A DNA stretch of 6,948 bases from an uncultured Prevotella sp. (lineage in GTDB: Bacteria > Bacteroidota > Bacteroidia > Bacteroidales > Bacteroidaceae), in NCBI GenBank assembly GCA_900546605.1, contig URDV01000120.1, forward strand, positions 1-6,948. The letters run 5' to 3'. Below, piece after piece: positions 1-6,730 of the stretch. A program made the translations under genes and the position numbers. The number at the start of each line of letters is the position of its first letter. Positions within the stretch are counted from its first letter, which is position 1. The notes under the pieces were generated by a model. That model saw only the letters and a program-made list of their open reading frames with translations, did no database searches and had not been told where the DNA came from.

Positions 1-1
1 C

Positions 2-712
2 GATCACTTGGTGTTTGATAAACAGGCTTTTCAAAACGCTATTGACGATGCCTTGTCGTTTGCTGCCGAAACCGATGCCGTGGTAACGTTAGGGCTTAAG
101 CCTACGCGTCCTGAAACGGGGTATGGATATATTAAAGCTGATTTGAATTATTCATCATCGCGTAAACAAAACATATTTAGAGTAGACGAGTTCAAGGAAA
201 AACCTTCGCTCAGCGTGGCACAAGAGTACTTGAAACAACCTAATTATCTTTGGAACTCTGGCATATTTATATGGAATGTCAATACTATAATTAATGCGTT
301 TAGAGTGTACGAACCTGGTATATCTGAAATTTTTGAAGATATGTTACCTTATTATGACACTGATGAGGAGCAAAAGCGCATTGACGAGATGTATCCACAA
401 TGTAACAACATTTCGGTGGACTATGCCATATTAGAAAAAGCTGAAGAGATTTTTGTATTCCCAGCTTCGTTTGCTTGGAGTGATTTGGGCACTTGGAACT
501 CTTTGCGTGAACAATCTGAAAAAGACAAATATGGCAATGTATGCATTGGTGAACATATTAAGTTATTCGATTCGTATAATACCATAGTGCATGCTTGTGG
601 CAAAAAGGAAGTTGTTATTCAAGGTCTTGATGGATACGTAGTGGCCGAGAAGGATGGTAAACTATTGGTATGCAAACTTTCAGAGGAACAACGAATAAAA
701 TTGTTTCATTAA
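2..712 (+). CDS. manC: Mannose-1-phosphate guanylyltransferase, C-terminal part (5' end outside window)
   Basis: This enzyme makes GDP-mannose from mannose-1-phosphate and GTP in the cytoplasm. The product feeds GDP-fucose, capsule, O-antigen and glycoprotein synthesis. The frame is open to the left edge. The first residues read DHLVF, the end of the (P)SDHL motif of sugar-nucleotide transferases, so the TTG at position 8 is internal and not a start. Family signatures in order are ETGYGYI (112-132), FKEKP (191-205), WNSGIF (251-268), VDYAILEKA (416-442) and WSDLGTW (476-496). About 236 residues are visible; complete relatives have roughly 350, so some 110-120 residues are missing, including the N-terminal nucleotide-binding GxGxRLWP-type loop. 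The protein ends soon after a VVAEKDGKLLV segment with no fused phosphomannose isomerase domain, so it is the short, single-function type. The neighbour mutY starts 33 nt later. The family is secure; the symbol manC is by function. Confidence 0.93.
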   Translation, partial: DHLVFDKQAFQNAIDDALSFAAETDAVVTLGLKPTRPETGYGYIKADLNYSSSRKQNIFRVDEFKEKPSLSVAQEYLKQPNYLWNSGIFIWNVNTIINAFRVYEPGISEIFEDMLPYYDTDEEQKRIDEMYPQCNNISVDYAILEKAEEIFVFPASFAWSDLGTWNSLREQSEKDKYGNVCIGEHIKLFDSYNTIVHACGKKEVVIQGLDGYVVAEKDGKLLVCKLSEEQRIKLFH

Positions 713-745
713 ATAAAATGTTTGCCAAAAACATAAAGAGCATGC

Positions 746-1795
746 ATGGATTTATTTGTTGAAAAAATTCTATCATGGTATGATGTGCACAAGCGCAACT
801 TGCCATGGCGTAACATCTCCGACCCTTATAAAATATGGGTGTCGGAGATTATTTTGCAACAAACACGCATAGCGCAAGGCCATGATTATTATGTTCGATT
901 TATTCAAGCCTTTCCTACTGTCAAAGACTTGGCCAGTGCATCCGAGGACGAGGTGTTGCGCCAATGGCAGGGCTTAGGATATTATAGCCGAGCTCGTAAT
1001 ATGCAAAAGGCTGCGCAAACTATTGTTGATGAATATGAGGGCATCTTTCCGCATACCTATGAGGGCGTGCTCGCGCTAAAAGGGGTTGGCCCCTATACGG
1101 CAGCAGCCATCTGCTCTTTTGCCTACAACCTACCTCATGCTGTGATTGATGGTAACGTTTATCGTGTGTTGAGTCGATATTTTGGTATAACAGACCCCAT
1201 TGATTCAACCAAGGGAAAAAAGCTTTTTGCGCAGTTAGCCAATGAGTTGCTACCTGCTAAGCGAAGTGCTGACTACAATCAAGCTATAATGGACTTTGGC
1301 GCGATGCAATGTACACCTCAATCTGCTTTGTGTGAACAATGCTCCTTAGCCAATGCTTGCATAGCTTATAATAACAAATGTGTTGCTTCATTGCCCATTA
1401 AGTGTAAGAGCCTGAAGGTGACTGAACGATACATGGCCTTTATTAAAATTGTAACTCCACAAGGTGTGTGGTTACATAAGCGGCAAGCTAACGACATTTG
1501 GCAGGGGTTATATGAATTCTTATTGCTTGAGTTTGACCACGCACCCTCTGAGGCAGAAGTGATGGGACATGCTTGGTTTAACCAATTGAAAACTTCAGAT
1601 AAGGGCACGTGGAGGGTTATAAAGAAAGGCTTCAAGCATGTGCTTACGCATAGGGTTATTTATGCCGACCTTTATGAACTGTCTTTTCAACGTAGCACAA
1701 TGCCACCAGCTGATTTTGTGGTGGTTCCTTTACAAGTATTGAACCATTATGCTATGCCGCAATTATTGCAAAAACTCATGATGCATGATAAGTAA
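746..1795 (+). CDS. mutY: A/G-specific adenine DNA glycosylase MutY
   Basis: This base-excision repair enzyme removes adenine mispaired with 8-oxoguanine, preventing G:C to T:A changes. All diagnostic parts are visible in 349 residues, the usual length. They are the catalytic Glu34 in SEIILQQT, the helix-hairpin-helix LKGVGPYTAAAI (111-122), the catalytic Asp135 in DGNVYRVL, and four 4Fe-4S cysteines at 189, 196, 199 and 205 (C-X6-C-X2-C-X5-C). A C-terminal NUDIX-like 8-oxoG recognition domain follows from about residue 227, with WQGLYEF (252-258) and FKHVLTHR (296-303). No key residue is missing. The ATG at 746 is chosen because it gives the normal MutY N-terminus just ahead of the LPWR motif; AAAGAG at 735-740 could be a weak ribosome site. 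The gene may be read through from the upstream guanylyltransferase. In many Bacteroidales mutY is followed by ssb (from memory); here the next gene is an rRNA methyltransferase. Confidence 0.96.
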   Translation: MDLFVEKILSWYDVHKRNLPWRNISDPYKIWVSEIILQQTRIAQGHDYYVRFIQAFPTVKDLASASEDEVLRQWQGLGYYSRARNMQKAAQTIVDEYEGIFPHTYEGVLALKGVGPYTAAAICSFAYNLPHAVIDGNVYRVLSRYFGITDPIDSTKGKKLFAQLANELLPAKRSADYNQAIMDFGAMQCTPQSALCEQCSLANACIAYNNKCVASLPIKCKSLKVTERYMAFIKIVTPQGVWLHKRQANDIWQGLYEFLLLEFDHAPSEAEVMGHAWFNQLKTSDKGTWRVIKKGFKHVLTHRVIYADLYELSFQRSTMPPADFVVVPLQVLNHYAMPQLLQKLMMHDK

Positions 1796-1874
1796 CTATA
1801 ACATGTGGCTCTCCACCATAAATAACATGCTTCATTGATTTTTCATTTAACATAATCAATTAATTAAGAATAAA
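1796..1874 (+). other. Intergenic leader between mutY and the rRNA methyltransferase gene
   Basis: This 79-nt AT-rich gap contains a small hairpin right after the mutY stop (GTGG at 1805-1808, loop CTCT, CCAC at 1813-1816). The hairpin is too short and lacks an adjacent T-run, so I do not call it a terminator. A TTTTT tract lies about 20 nt further on. No match to the TAnnTTTG promoter element is seen. The stretch just before the ATG is A-rich and AT-only, as is common for translation starts in Bacteroidota. Confidence 0.4.
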
Positions 1875-3308
1875 ATGGCTCGTAAACGAAAACCATTACC
1901 TATACTCGAAAATATTACCATAACTGATGTGGCTGCTGAAGGAAAAGCTTTGGCAAAAGTTGATAACTTGGTAGTGTTTGTTCCATATGCTGTGCCTGGC
2001 GATGTGGTAGACTTGCAAGTACGTCGCAAAAAGCATAGCTATGCTGAAGCAGAGGTTATAAAATTTCATCATTACTCTGACAAGCGAAGTCAACCCTTTT
2101 GTGAACATTTTGGTGTGTGTGGAGGGTGTAAATGGCAATGTTTGCCTTATGAGGAACAATTGCGCTACAAGCAAAAACAAATTGTTGATAATTTGACTCG
2201 TATAGGTAAGGTACAATTGCCACAGGTTAGTCCCATACTGGGTAGCAAGCATCAAACTCACTATCGTAACAAACTTGAGTTCGGATTTTCAAACAAGCGA
2301 TGGCTTACACAGCAAGAAGTGGAGTCGGGCAAAAAGTTTGACGTAATGGATGCTGTGGGCTTTCACATTCCTGGCGCCTTTGATAAGATTCTTGACATTA
2401 ATTGTTGCCATTTAATGGATGATCTTAACAATCGCTTGCGTAATGGCATACGCCACTTTGCCCTTGAACATCACATCTCGTTTTATGACATTCGTGGTGG
2501 GCATGGCGTGCTGCGCAATATGATGATTCGTAATTCGGCCACACATGAGGTAATGTTGCTATTACAATTTAGCATTCATGACGATGTAGAGCAGGAGCAG
2601 GCTAATAGCGTATTGCATTATGTGCAAACTAATTTCCCCGAGGTAACATCGTTGCTTTGGGTGAATAACCTAAAGTGTAACGACACTATAGGTGACTTGG
2701 AAGTGCATACCTATTTTGGTACAGACTTTATTTATGAAACAATGGAGGATTTGCGCTTTAAAGTCGGTCCCAAGAGTTTTTATCAGACCAATACTGAACA
2801 GGCTTATGAGTTATACAAAGTGGCACGCAACTTTGCGCAACTTACGGGCAACGAATTGGTATATGACCTTTACACAGGTACAGGCACCATAGCCAACTTT
2901 GTGGCTCATCAAGCACGTCAGGTTATTGGCATAGAGTATGTGCCCGAGGCAATTGAAGATGCTAAGGTGAACGCACGCATTAATCACCTTGATAACACGC
3001 TGTTCTATGCTGGCGATATGAAGGATATTCTGAATCAAGACTTTATTGAGCAGCATGGGCGTCCTGATGTTATTATTACTGATCCTCCACGTGCTGGCAT
3101 GCACAACGATGTAATTAATACGTTACTGTTTGCCGCTCCTAAGCGCATTGTTTACGTTAGTTGCAATCCTGCCACACAAGCTCGCGACTTGCAGCTGCTC
3201 GATGCTGAATATAAAGTAGTAGCTGTTCAGCCCGTCGACATGTTCCCACAAACACATCATGTTGAGAATGTGGTGCTGCTTGAGCGTAGAGCTAATAATG
3301 AGCAATAA
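1875..3308 (+). CDS. rlmD: 23S rRNA (uracil-C5)-methyltransferase, RlmD/RumA family
   Basis: This SAM-dependent enzyme forms 5-methyluridine in 23S rRNA (U1939 in E. coli numbering for RlmD). The 477-residue protein has an N-terminal TRAM RNA-binding domain (about 10-65). Iron-sulfur cysteines lie at C76, C82 and C85, with the fourth ligand probably C177 or C178. The C-terminal methyltransferase domain contains FYQTN (302-306), SAM motif I DLYTGTGTIA (331-340), DPPRAG (403-408), the nucleophile Cys430 in SCNPAT, and the likely general base Glu464 in HHVENVVL. All catalytic elements are present, so it should be active. Position specificity (U1939, U747 or both) cannot be read from sequence, because Bacteroidota often carry several paralogues; the symbol is therefore less certain than the family. 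The start ATG follows an A-rich leader (AAGAATAAA) without a Shine-Dalgarno. The gene lies 79 nt after mutY and may have its own promoter. Confidence 0.92.
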   Translation: MARKRKPLPILENITITDVAAEGKALAKVDNLVVFVPYAVPGDVVDLQVRRKKHSYAEAEVIKFHHYSDKRSQPFCEHFGVCGGCKWQCLPYEEQLRYKQKQIVDNLTRIGKVQLPQVSPILGSKHQTHYRNKLEFGFSNKRWLTQQEVESGKKFDVMDAVGFHIPGAFDKILDINCCHLMDDLNNRLRNGIRHFALEHHISFYDIRGGHGVLRNMMIRNSATHEVMLLLQFSIHDDVEQEQANSVLHYVQTNFPEVTSLLWVNNLKCNDTIGDLEVHTYFGTDFIYETMEDLRFKVGPKSFYQTNTEQAYELYKVARNFAQLTGNELVYDLYTGTGTIANFVAHQARQVIGIEYVPEAIEDAKVNARINHLDNTLFYAGDMKDILNQDFIEQHGRPDVIITDPPRAGMHNDVINTLLFAAPKRIVYVSCNPATQARDLQLLDAEYKVVAVQPVDMFPQTHHVENVVLLERRANNEQ

Positions 3309-3326
3309 ATGTTCATGACTGAACAT
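3309..3326. promoter_or_regulatory. Perfect 7-bp inverted repeat directly after the methyltransferase stop codon
   Basis: ATGTTCA and TGAACAT are separated by four bases (TGAC). The repeat begins at the first base after the stop at 3308 and lies about 20 bases before the possible promoter of the next gene. It is AT-rich and not followed by a T-run, so it is a poor intrinsic terminator. An operator-like site for the downstream pair of genes is possible but unproven. Confidence 0.3.
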
Positions 3327-3347
3327 AAAGTTTGAGTTCCAAAACAA

Positions 3348-3355
3348 TAAATTTG
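3348..3355 (+). promoter_or_regulatory. Possible Bacteroidota -7 element (TAAATTTG)
   Basis: TAAATTTG matches the TAnnTTTG -7 consensus of Bacteroidota sigma-ABfr promoters. The expected start of transcription would fall at about 3360-3362, which is the ATG of the 233-residue protein, so the mRNA would be leaderless or nearly so. No -33 TTTG element lies at the usual 19-21 nt spacing; the TTTG at 3331-3334 is only 13 nt upstream. The match is short and could be chance. Confidence 0.3.
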
Positions 3356-3359
3356 CATT

Positions 3360-4061
3360 ATGGCAATTCTTCATAAACACAATCCGCTATTGCGTGATAG
3401 ATTAACAAAATACGTTGAAAGTGGCAATGCAGAAGGATTAAAATCCTTTATGCAATCACTTACTGTATCAGCTTTTCGTACAAGTGGGTATTTGTTGGCT
3501 GAAGAAGTGCTTGTAAAAGCTGATAATGACATTTATTGGCAATTGTTTATAACTCTTGTCCCTACAAATGCTAAAGCCTACTTAGGAACCTTTTTAAAGG
3601 CTGCTGTAGCCTTGTATAAGGTTCATAAGTTAGAGCTAAATATTGAGGTTCTACGTACCTTTTCGCAATATTGCTCATCTATTGATCGTAAAAAGATTTT
3701 AGAGGCTTTTTTGCCATGTTTGCTATCACACGTTGAGGTCAAAAACCTCTTAAATAGTTTGGAGTGTGACACTGAAGATAACAAGTCTATGACTTACATG
3801 TGCTTGCTCAGGTCGCAAACATTGCCTTGCTATTATGAATTGTTCTTGTGGCTCAATGTAGACAATAATACAGCTCAGACGCGCCAATGCATTATGCACT
3901 TAATAAGGATGAATACGCCTATGGCATATAAAATGGCAAGTTTGCTAAAGAGCTATTTTGACATCGAAAATGTACCCGTAACTTTTTCGCTAAACATAGA
4001 GAGCTACCAACTGAGTCGGTTAGACCAAGGGTATGATAAATTTAAGAAAATGTTGAGTTAA
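3360..4061 (+). CDS. Uncharacterised helical protein of 233 residues
   Basis: I do not recognise this protein. It has no signal peptide, no transmembrane segment, no known catalytic motif and no metal-binding cysteine cluster, so it is probably cytoplasmic. The sequence is rich in Leu, Lys, Ala and Glu and reads as a chain of amphipathic helices (for example residues 8-33, 38-50, 70-90 and 110-135). That would suit a HEAT- or TPR-like solenoid, but no repeat unit is clear. Six or so scattered cysteines show no pattern. By eye the gene looks more AT-rich than the flanking enzyme genes, which can mark a lineage-specific gene. The ATG at 3360 is the first in frame and follows the intergenic region directly. 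The next gene, an exported metalloprotease, starts 11 nt after its stop, so cotranscription is likely; whether they act together is unknown. The long uninterrupted frame and spacing support a real gene. Confidence 0.75.
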   Translation: MAILHKHNPLLRDRLTKYVESGNAEGLKSFMQSLTVSAFRTSGYLLAEEVLVKADNDIYWQLFITLVPTNAKAYLGTFLKAAVALYKVHKLELNIEVLRTFSQYCSSIDRKKILEAFLPCLLSHVEVKNLLNSLECDTEDNKSMTYMCLLRSQTLPCYYELFLWLNVDNNTAQTRQCIMHLIRMNTPMAYKMASLLKSYFDIENVPVTFSLNIESYQLSRLDQGYDKFKKMLS

Positions 4062-4072
4062 TAACATATAGT

Positions 4073-6418
4073 ATGAAGTTTAACTTTTTGTCAATAATGT
4101 TATTGGCAGGTGCCATGGTTATAATGCCAACACAGGCCCGTAACAAAAAAACGAATACACCCAAAACAGCAGCACCCCAAGTAGCAGCTACTACGCAGAG
4201 AGGATTATTTAATGTAACAAAAGCAGGACAAGATTGGTTCTTTACTATACCAGATTCGCTCCTAAACCGCGAAATGCTTGCTACCGTGCGTTTTACCTCA
4301 ACCCCTGCTAATACAGGTAAGTATGGAGGAGAACTGGTGGCTGAGCAAACGGTTTATTTTCAAAAGTCGCCTGATGGTAAGTTGCTCATGCGTTCACGCT
4401 TGTTGGTTAACAAGGCTGATTCCGTCGATAACATTAACCGTGCTATTATTGTGAGCAATGAGGATCCTATTATTGCTTCGTTCAAAATAGAACCTGGACC
4501 ACGCGGGGCAAGTAAAATTAAGGTGAATAGCTTCTTGCTTGAAGACAATGTAGCTCTTGGGCCTAACCGTATGCAAAAAACAAGCATGGGACTGCAAGGT
4601 TTGTTGCCTACAAGTTCGTACATTGAAAGCATTAAGACTTTCCCGCTGAATACCGAAGTGCGTACGGTAAAAACTTGGATGTCATCATCGTCAAGTAACT
4701 ATGCTGCTGAGTACACGGGTAAGGTTACCCTGGGCTTAAACTTGTCATTTGTGTTGCTGCCAAGTAACCCCATGATGCCTCGCTTGTTCGACCCTCGTGT
4801 GGGATATTTTACCGATAGCTATGTCTATTTCTCCGACAACCAACAACGTATCGACCCTAAACGCTTTATCACGCGTTGGCGACTTGAACCTAAAGATAGC
4901 GTTGATGCAGAAAAAATGAAACGCGGAGAGTTAGTGGAACCTAAAAAACCTATCATTTACTACATAGATTCCGCTACTCCTAAACAATGGCGTCCTTACC
5001 TTATTCAGGGTGTAAACGATTGGCAAAAAGCCTTTGAACAAGCAGGTTTTAAGAATGCTATTATGGCAAAAGAGTGGCCTGAAAATGACTCTACTATGTC
5101 AATGGAGGATGCCCGCTATTCATGCATACGTTACTTGGCTTCGCCCATTGAAAATGCTTACGGACCTAACGTTCATGATCCTCGCACGGGTGAGATTCTC
5201 GAAAGTCATATTTGCTGGTATCACAATGTTATGACTTTGGTACACGATTGGTATATGATACAAGCAGGTACGCTTGATGAGGCTGCGCAAAAAATGAAGT
5301 ACGACACCGACTTAATGGGACAACTTATACGTTTTGTGTCATCACACGAGGTTGGGCACACTTTAGGCCTTCGACATAATTTTGGTTCTTCGTCAACTGT
5401 ACCTGTTGACAGTTTGCGTTCGCGTGCCTTTGTTGAGGCACATGGTCACACACCAAGCATTATGGATTATGCGCGTTTTAACTACGTGGCACAACCCGAG
5501 GATAGCATTACACATGCAGGCATTTTCCCACGCATAGGCGACTATGATTGCTGGGCAATAGAGTGGGGCTACAAGCCCATGTGGAACGCATATGACGATG
5601 TAAGTGATCATTGGGAACTCGAAAAGCTTACTACGGAGCGTTTGGCTAATAACCGACGACTATGGTTTGGCGATGGCGAGACCAACCGTACCAATGATGC
5701 ACGTTGTCAGACTGAGGATTTGGGCGATGATGCAGTCAAGGCAAGTGAATATGGCATTCTTAACCTCAAGCGAGAACTTCCTGCGTTGCCTAAATGGACC
5801 TATCAAAGTGGTGATATTTATGGCTCAAACCTATCAAGTGTGTATGGACAGGTCGTAGGACAATTTTTGCGTTACACCATGCATGTTATGAAAAACTTGG
5901 GTGGTGTGTATTATGACTACAAAACGGTTGATCAACCTGGTGCTGTTTATAGTGATGAACCTCGTGCTAAGCAAGTAGCTGCCCTTGATTTTTTGAATCG
6001 TAACATACTAACTGAACCACGATGGCTTATCTCTACCGACTACATAAATCGTTTGTATCCCGATGCACAAGCCTATCTTAACAATATAGGTCGTCGTGTT
6101 GTAAGCAATATGGTGTCTGGTTCGTTATTGAATAGGCTTACTACCACTTATCCAGTATCCGATTATTTGCCAACACTTGTAAATAAAGTGTTTAGCGAGG
6201 CCGTAAACGGCAAAAAGCCTTCATCATACAGAGCTGCTCTTCAACGTGAGGTGATTAATGGTTTGACCAACTATTACACTAACAATCGTAGTAGCGAAAC
6301 ATCGGCAGTTGTTCTGGAACAGTTACGACGTCTACAGAGTTTATGTCATAAAGCACATGCAGAGGCTCACTATGCAGCTCTTGCAGATATTATTGATCGT
6401 GCTTTGGTGGTAAAATAA
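4073..6418 (+). CDS. Secreted zinc-dependent metalloprotease, DUF5118/DUF5117/DUF4953 type
   Basis: This is a predicted exported metzincin-like peptidase of 781 residues, close to the usual 800-850 of the family. Residues 1-22 form a signal peptide (hydrophobic core LSIMLLAGAMVIM, cleavage likely after TQA-22). There is no lipobox cysteine, so it should be periplasmic or secreted rather than a lipoprotein. A DUF5118-like segment follows (about 43-95, starting GLFNV), then DUF5117 (about 100-290), then the catalytic DUF4953-type domain. The zinc motif is HEVGHTLGLRH, with ligands His425, His429 and His435 and catalytic Glu426, followed by HNF. A Met-turn SIMDY has Met464. The conserved YGPNVHDPRTGEIL block precedes the active site. 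The C-terminal helical part includes the family's GGVYYDY...WL stretch (about 609-650). No type IX sorting domain is seen at the C-terminus. The natural substrate is unknown. The start ATG lies 11 nt after the previous stop and lacks a Shine-Dalgarno, suggesting cotranscription. Confidence 0.93.
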   Translation: MKFNFLSIMLLAGAMVIMPTQARNKKTNTPKTAAPQVAATTQRGLFNVTKAGQDWFFTIPDSLLNREMLATVRFTSTPANTGKYGGELVAEQTVYFQKSPDGKLLMRSRLLVNKADSVDNINRAIIVSNEDPIIASFKIEPGPRGASKIKVNSFLLEDNVALGPNRMQKTSMGLQGLLPTSSYIESIKTFPLNTEVRTVKTWMSSSSSNYAAEYTGKVTLGLNLSFVLLPSNPMMPRLFDPRVGYFTDSYVYFSDNQQRIDPKRFITRWRLEPKDSVDAEKMKRGELVEPKKPIIYYIDSATPKQWRPYLIQGVNDWQKAFEQAGFKNAIMAKEWPENDSTMSMEDARYSCIRYLASPIENAYGPNVHDPRTGEILESHICWYHNVMTLVHDWYMIQAGTLDEAAQKMKYDTDLMGQLIRFVSSHEVGHTLGLRHNFGSSSTVPVDSLRSRAFVEAHGHTPSIMDYARFNYVAQPEDSITHAGIFPRIGDYDCWAIEWGYKPMWNAYDDVSDHWELEKLTTERLANNRRLWFGDGETNRTNDARCQTEDLGDDAVKASEYGILNLKRELPALPKWTYQSGDIYGSNLSSVYGQVVGQFLRYTMHVMKNLGGVYYDYKTVDQPGAVYSDEPRAKQVAALDFLNRNILTEPRWLISTDYINRLYPDAQAYLNNIGRRVVSNMVSGSLLNRLTTTYPVSDYLPTLVNKVFSEAVNGKKPSSYRAALQREVINGLTNYYTNNRSSETSAVVLEQLRRLQSLCHKAHAEAHYAALADIIDRALVVK

Positions 6419-6437
6419 CTTATCAACTAAAGGCAAA

Positions 6438-6540
6438 ATAGAGTAGGAGGTAAACACTAATCATAGGTGTTTATCTCCTACTTTCATGTTTACAGACCTC
6501 TCACACCACCATACATGCGGTTCCGCATACGGTGGTTCCT
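6438..6540 (-). mobile_element. 3'-end remnant of a group II intron (domains V and VI)
   Basis: Read on the minus strand, 6535 down to 6506 folds as a domain V-like hairpin. The lower helix is CCACCGTA/TATGGTGG (8 bp), then a two-nucleotide bulge (TG) on the 3' side only, then an upper helix TGCGG/CCGCA with a tiny loop. Unilateral two-nucleotide bulging at this place is the hallmark of group II domain V. It is followed by GTGTGAGAGG and, further on, CCTACTCTAT. GAGAGG can pair with CCT-A-CTC, leaving one A unpaired (complement of 6444) seven bases before the presumed 3' splice site at 6438, which fits the branch-point A. Known bacterial introns end in very similar sequences (CCTACTCGAT), as recalled. 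No reverse transcriptase/maturase ORF lies upstream on the minus strand, so only the 3' end is left. The lower helix has a G-T pair that is a wobble only on minus-strand RNA, supporting the orientation. Confidence 0.65.
6440..6484 (+). terminator. Long hairpin after the metalloprotease gene, probable transcription terminator
   Basis: GTAGGAGGTAAACAC (6443-6457) pairs with GTGTTTATCTCCTAC (6467-6481) across a 9-nt loop. The only imperfection is a G-T wobble (6450/6474), and A-T or G-T pairs extend the stem out to 6440 and 6484. It starts 22 nt after the stop codon and is followed by TTT then CATGTTT, so the T-run is short. On the minus strand it is preceded by a comparable A/T arrangement, so it could stop transcription from both sides. 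The same bases also form the last part of the intron-like structure described separately, so its origin may be intron domain VI rather than a native terminator. Confidence 0.55.
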
Positions 6541-6725
6541 ATTTGGGGGCATTCGATATATTTACCCATTAAAGTAACATCATGGTCATTTATGTTGAAT
6601 CCGATAAGCATTAATGCTCATTAATTGAAGATTAATTATCCGTTAATGAGACTTCTAAGAAAGAGTTTAATTGAAAAAGTGGTCCTTCCAAGAACAACTT
6701 TTATATGGTCAACTAAGTTACAGAA
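6541..6725. other. AT-rich non-coding spacer with short inverted repeats
   Basis: No gene, tRNA or maturase fragment is evident in these 185 bases on either strand. The region holds repeated ATTAAT/TTAAT words. An 8-bp inverted repeat, CTCATTAA (6617-6624) with TTAATGAG (6643-6650), has an 18-nt spacer. A second, imperfect inverted repeat runs from 6675 to 6702 (AAAAGT...ACTTTT outer arms, two mismatches in 13 positions). These may be decayed non-coding remains of the intron or an insertion site, but nothing identifies them. Confidence 0.4.
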
Positions 6726-6730
6726 AAAGT

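Noticed and set aside
8..10. TTG at position 8 as the start of the guanylyltransferase
   Set aside because: The frame continues to the left edge with Asp-His ahead of it, matching the internal SDHL motif, so the gene is truncated by the window and not started here.
1805..1816. Hairpin GTGG-CTCT-CCAC after mutY as terminator
   Set aside because: Four strong pairs only and no adjacent T-run; the nearest T tract is about 20 nt away.
2811..3380. Minus-strand open frames under the methyltransferase gene
   Set aside because: They lie antisense to a gene with complete catalytic motifs and show no family features of their own.
4360..5858. Additional open frames on both strands inside the metalloprotease gene
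   Set aside because: They are alternative frames of a well-supported 781-residue coding region and have no recognisable domains or start signals.
6487..6573. Short + strand ORF of 28 codons starting MFTDLSHHHT
   Set aside because: It runs straight through the domain V hairpin, whose base pairing explains the sequence; it has no ribosome site and resembles no protein family I know.
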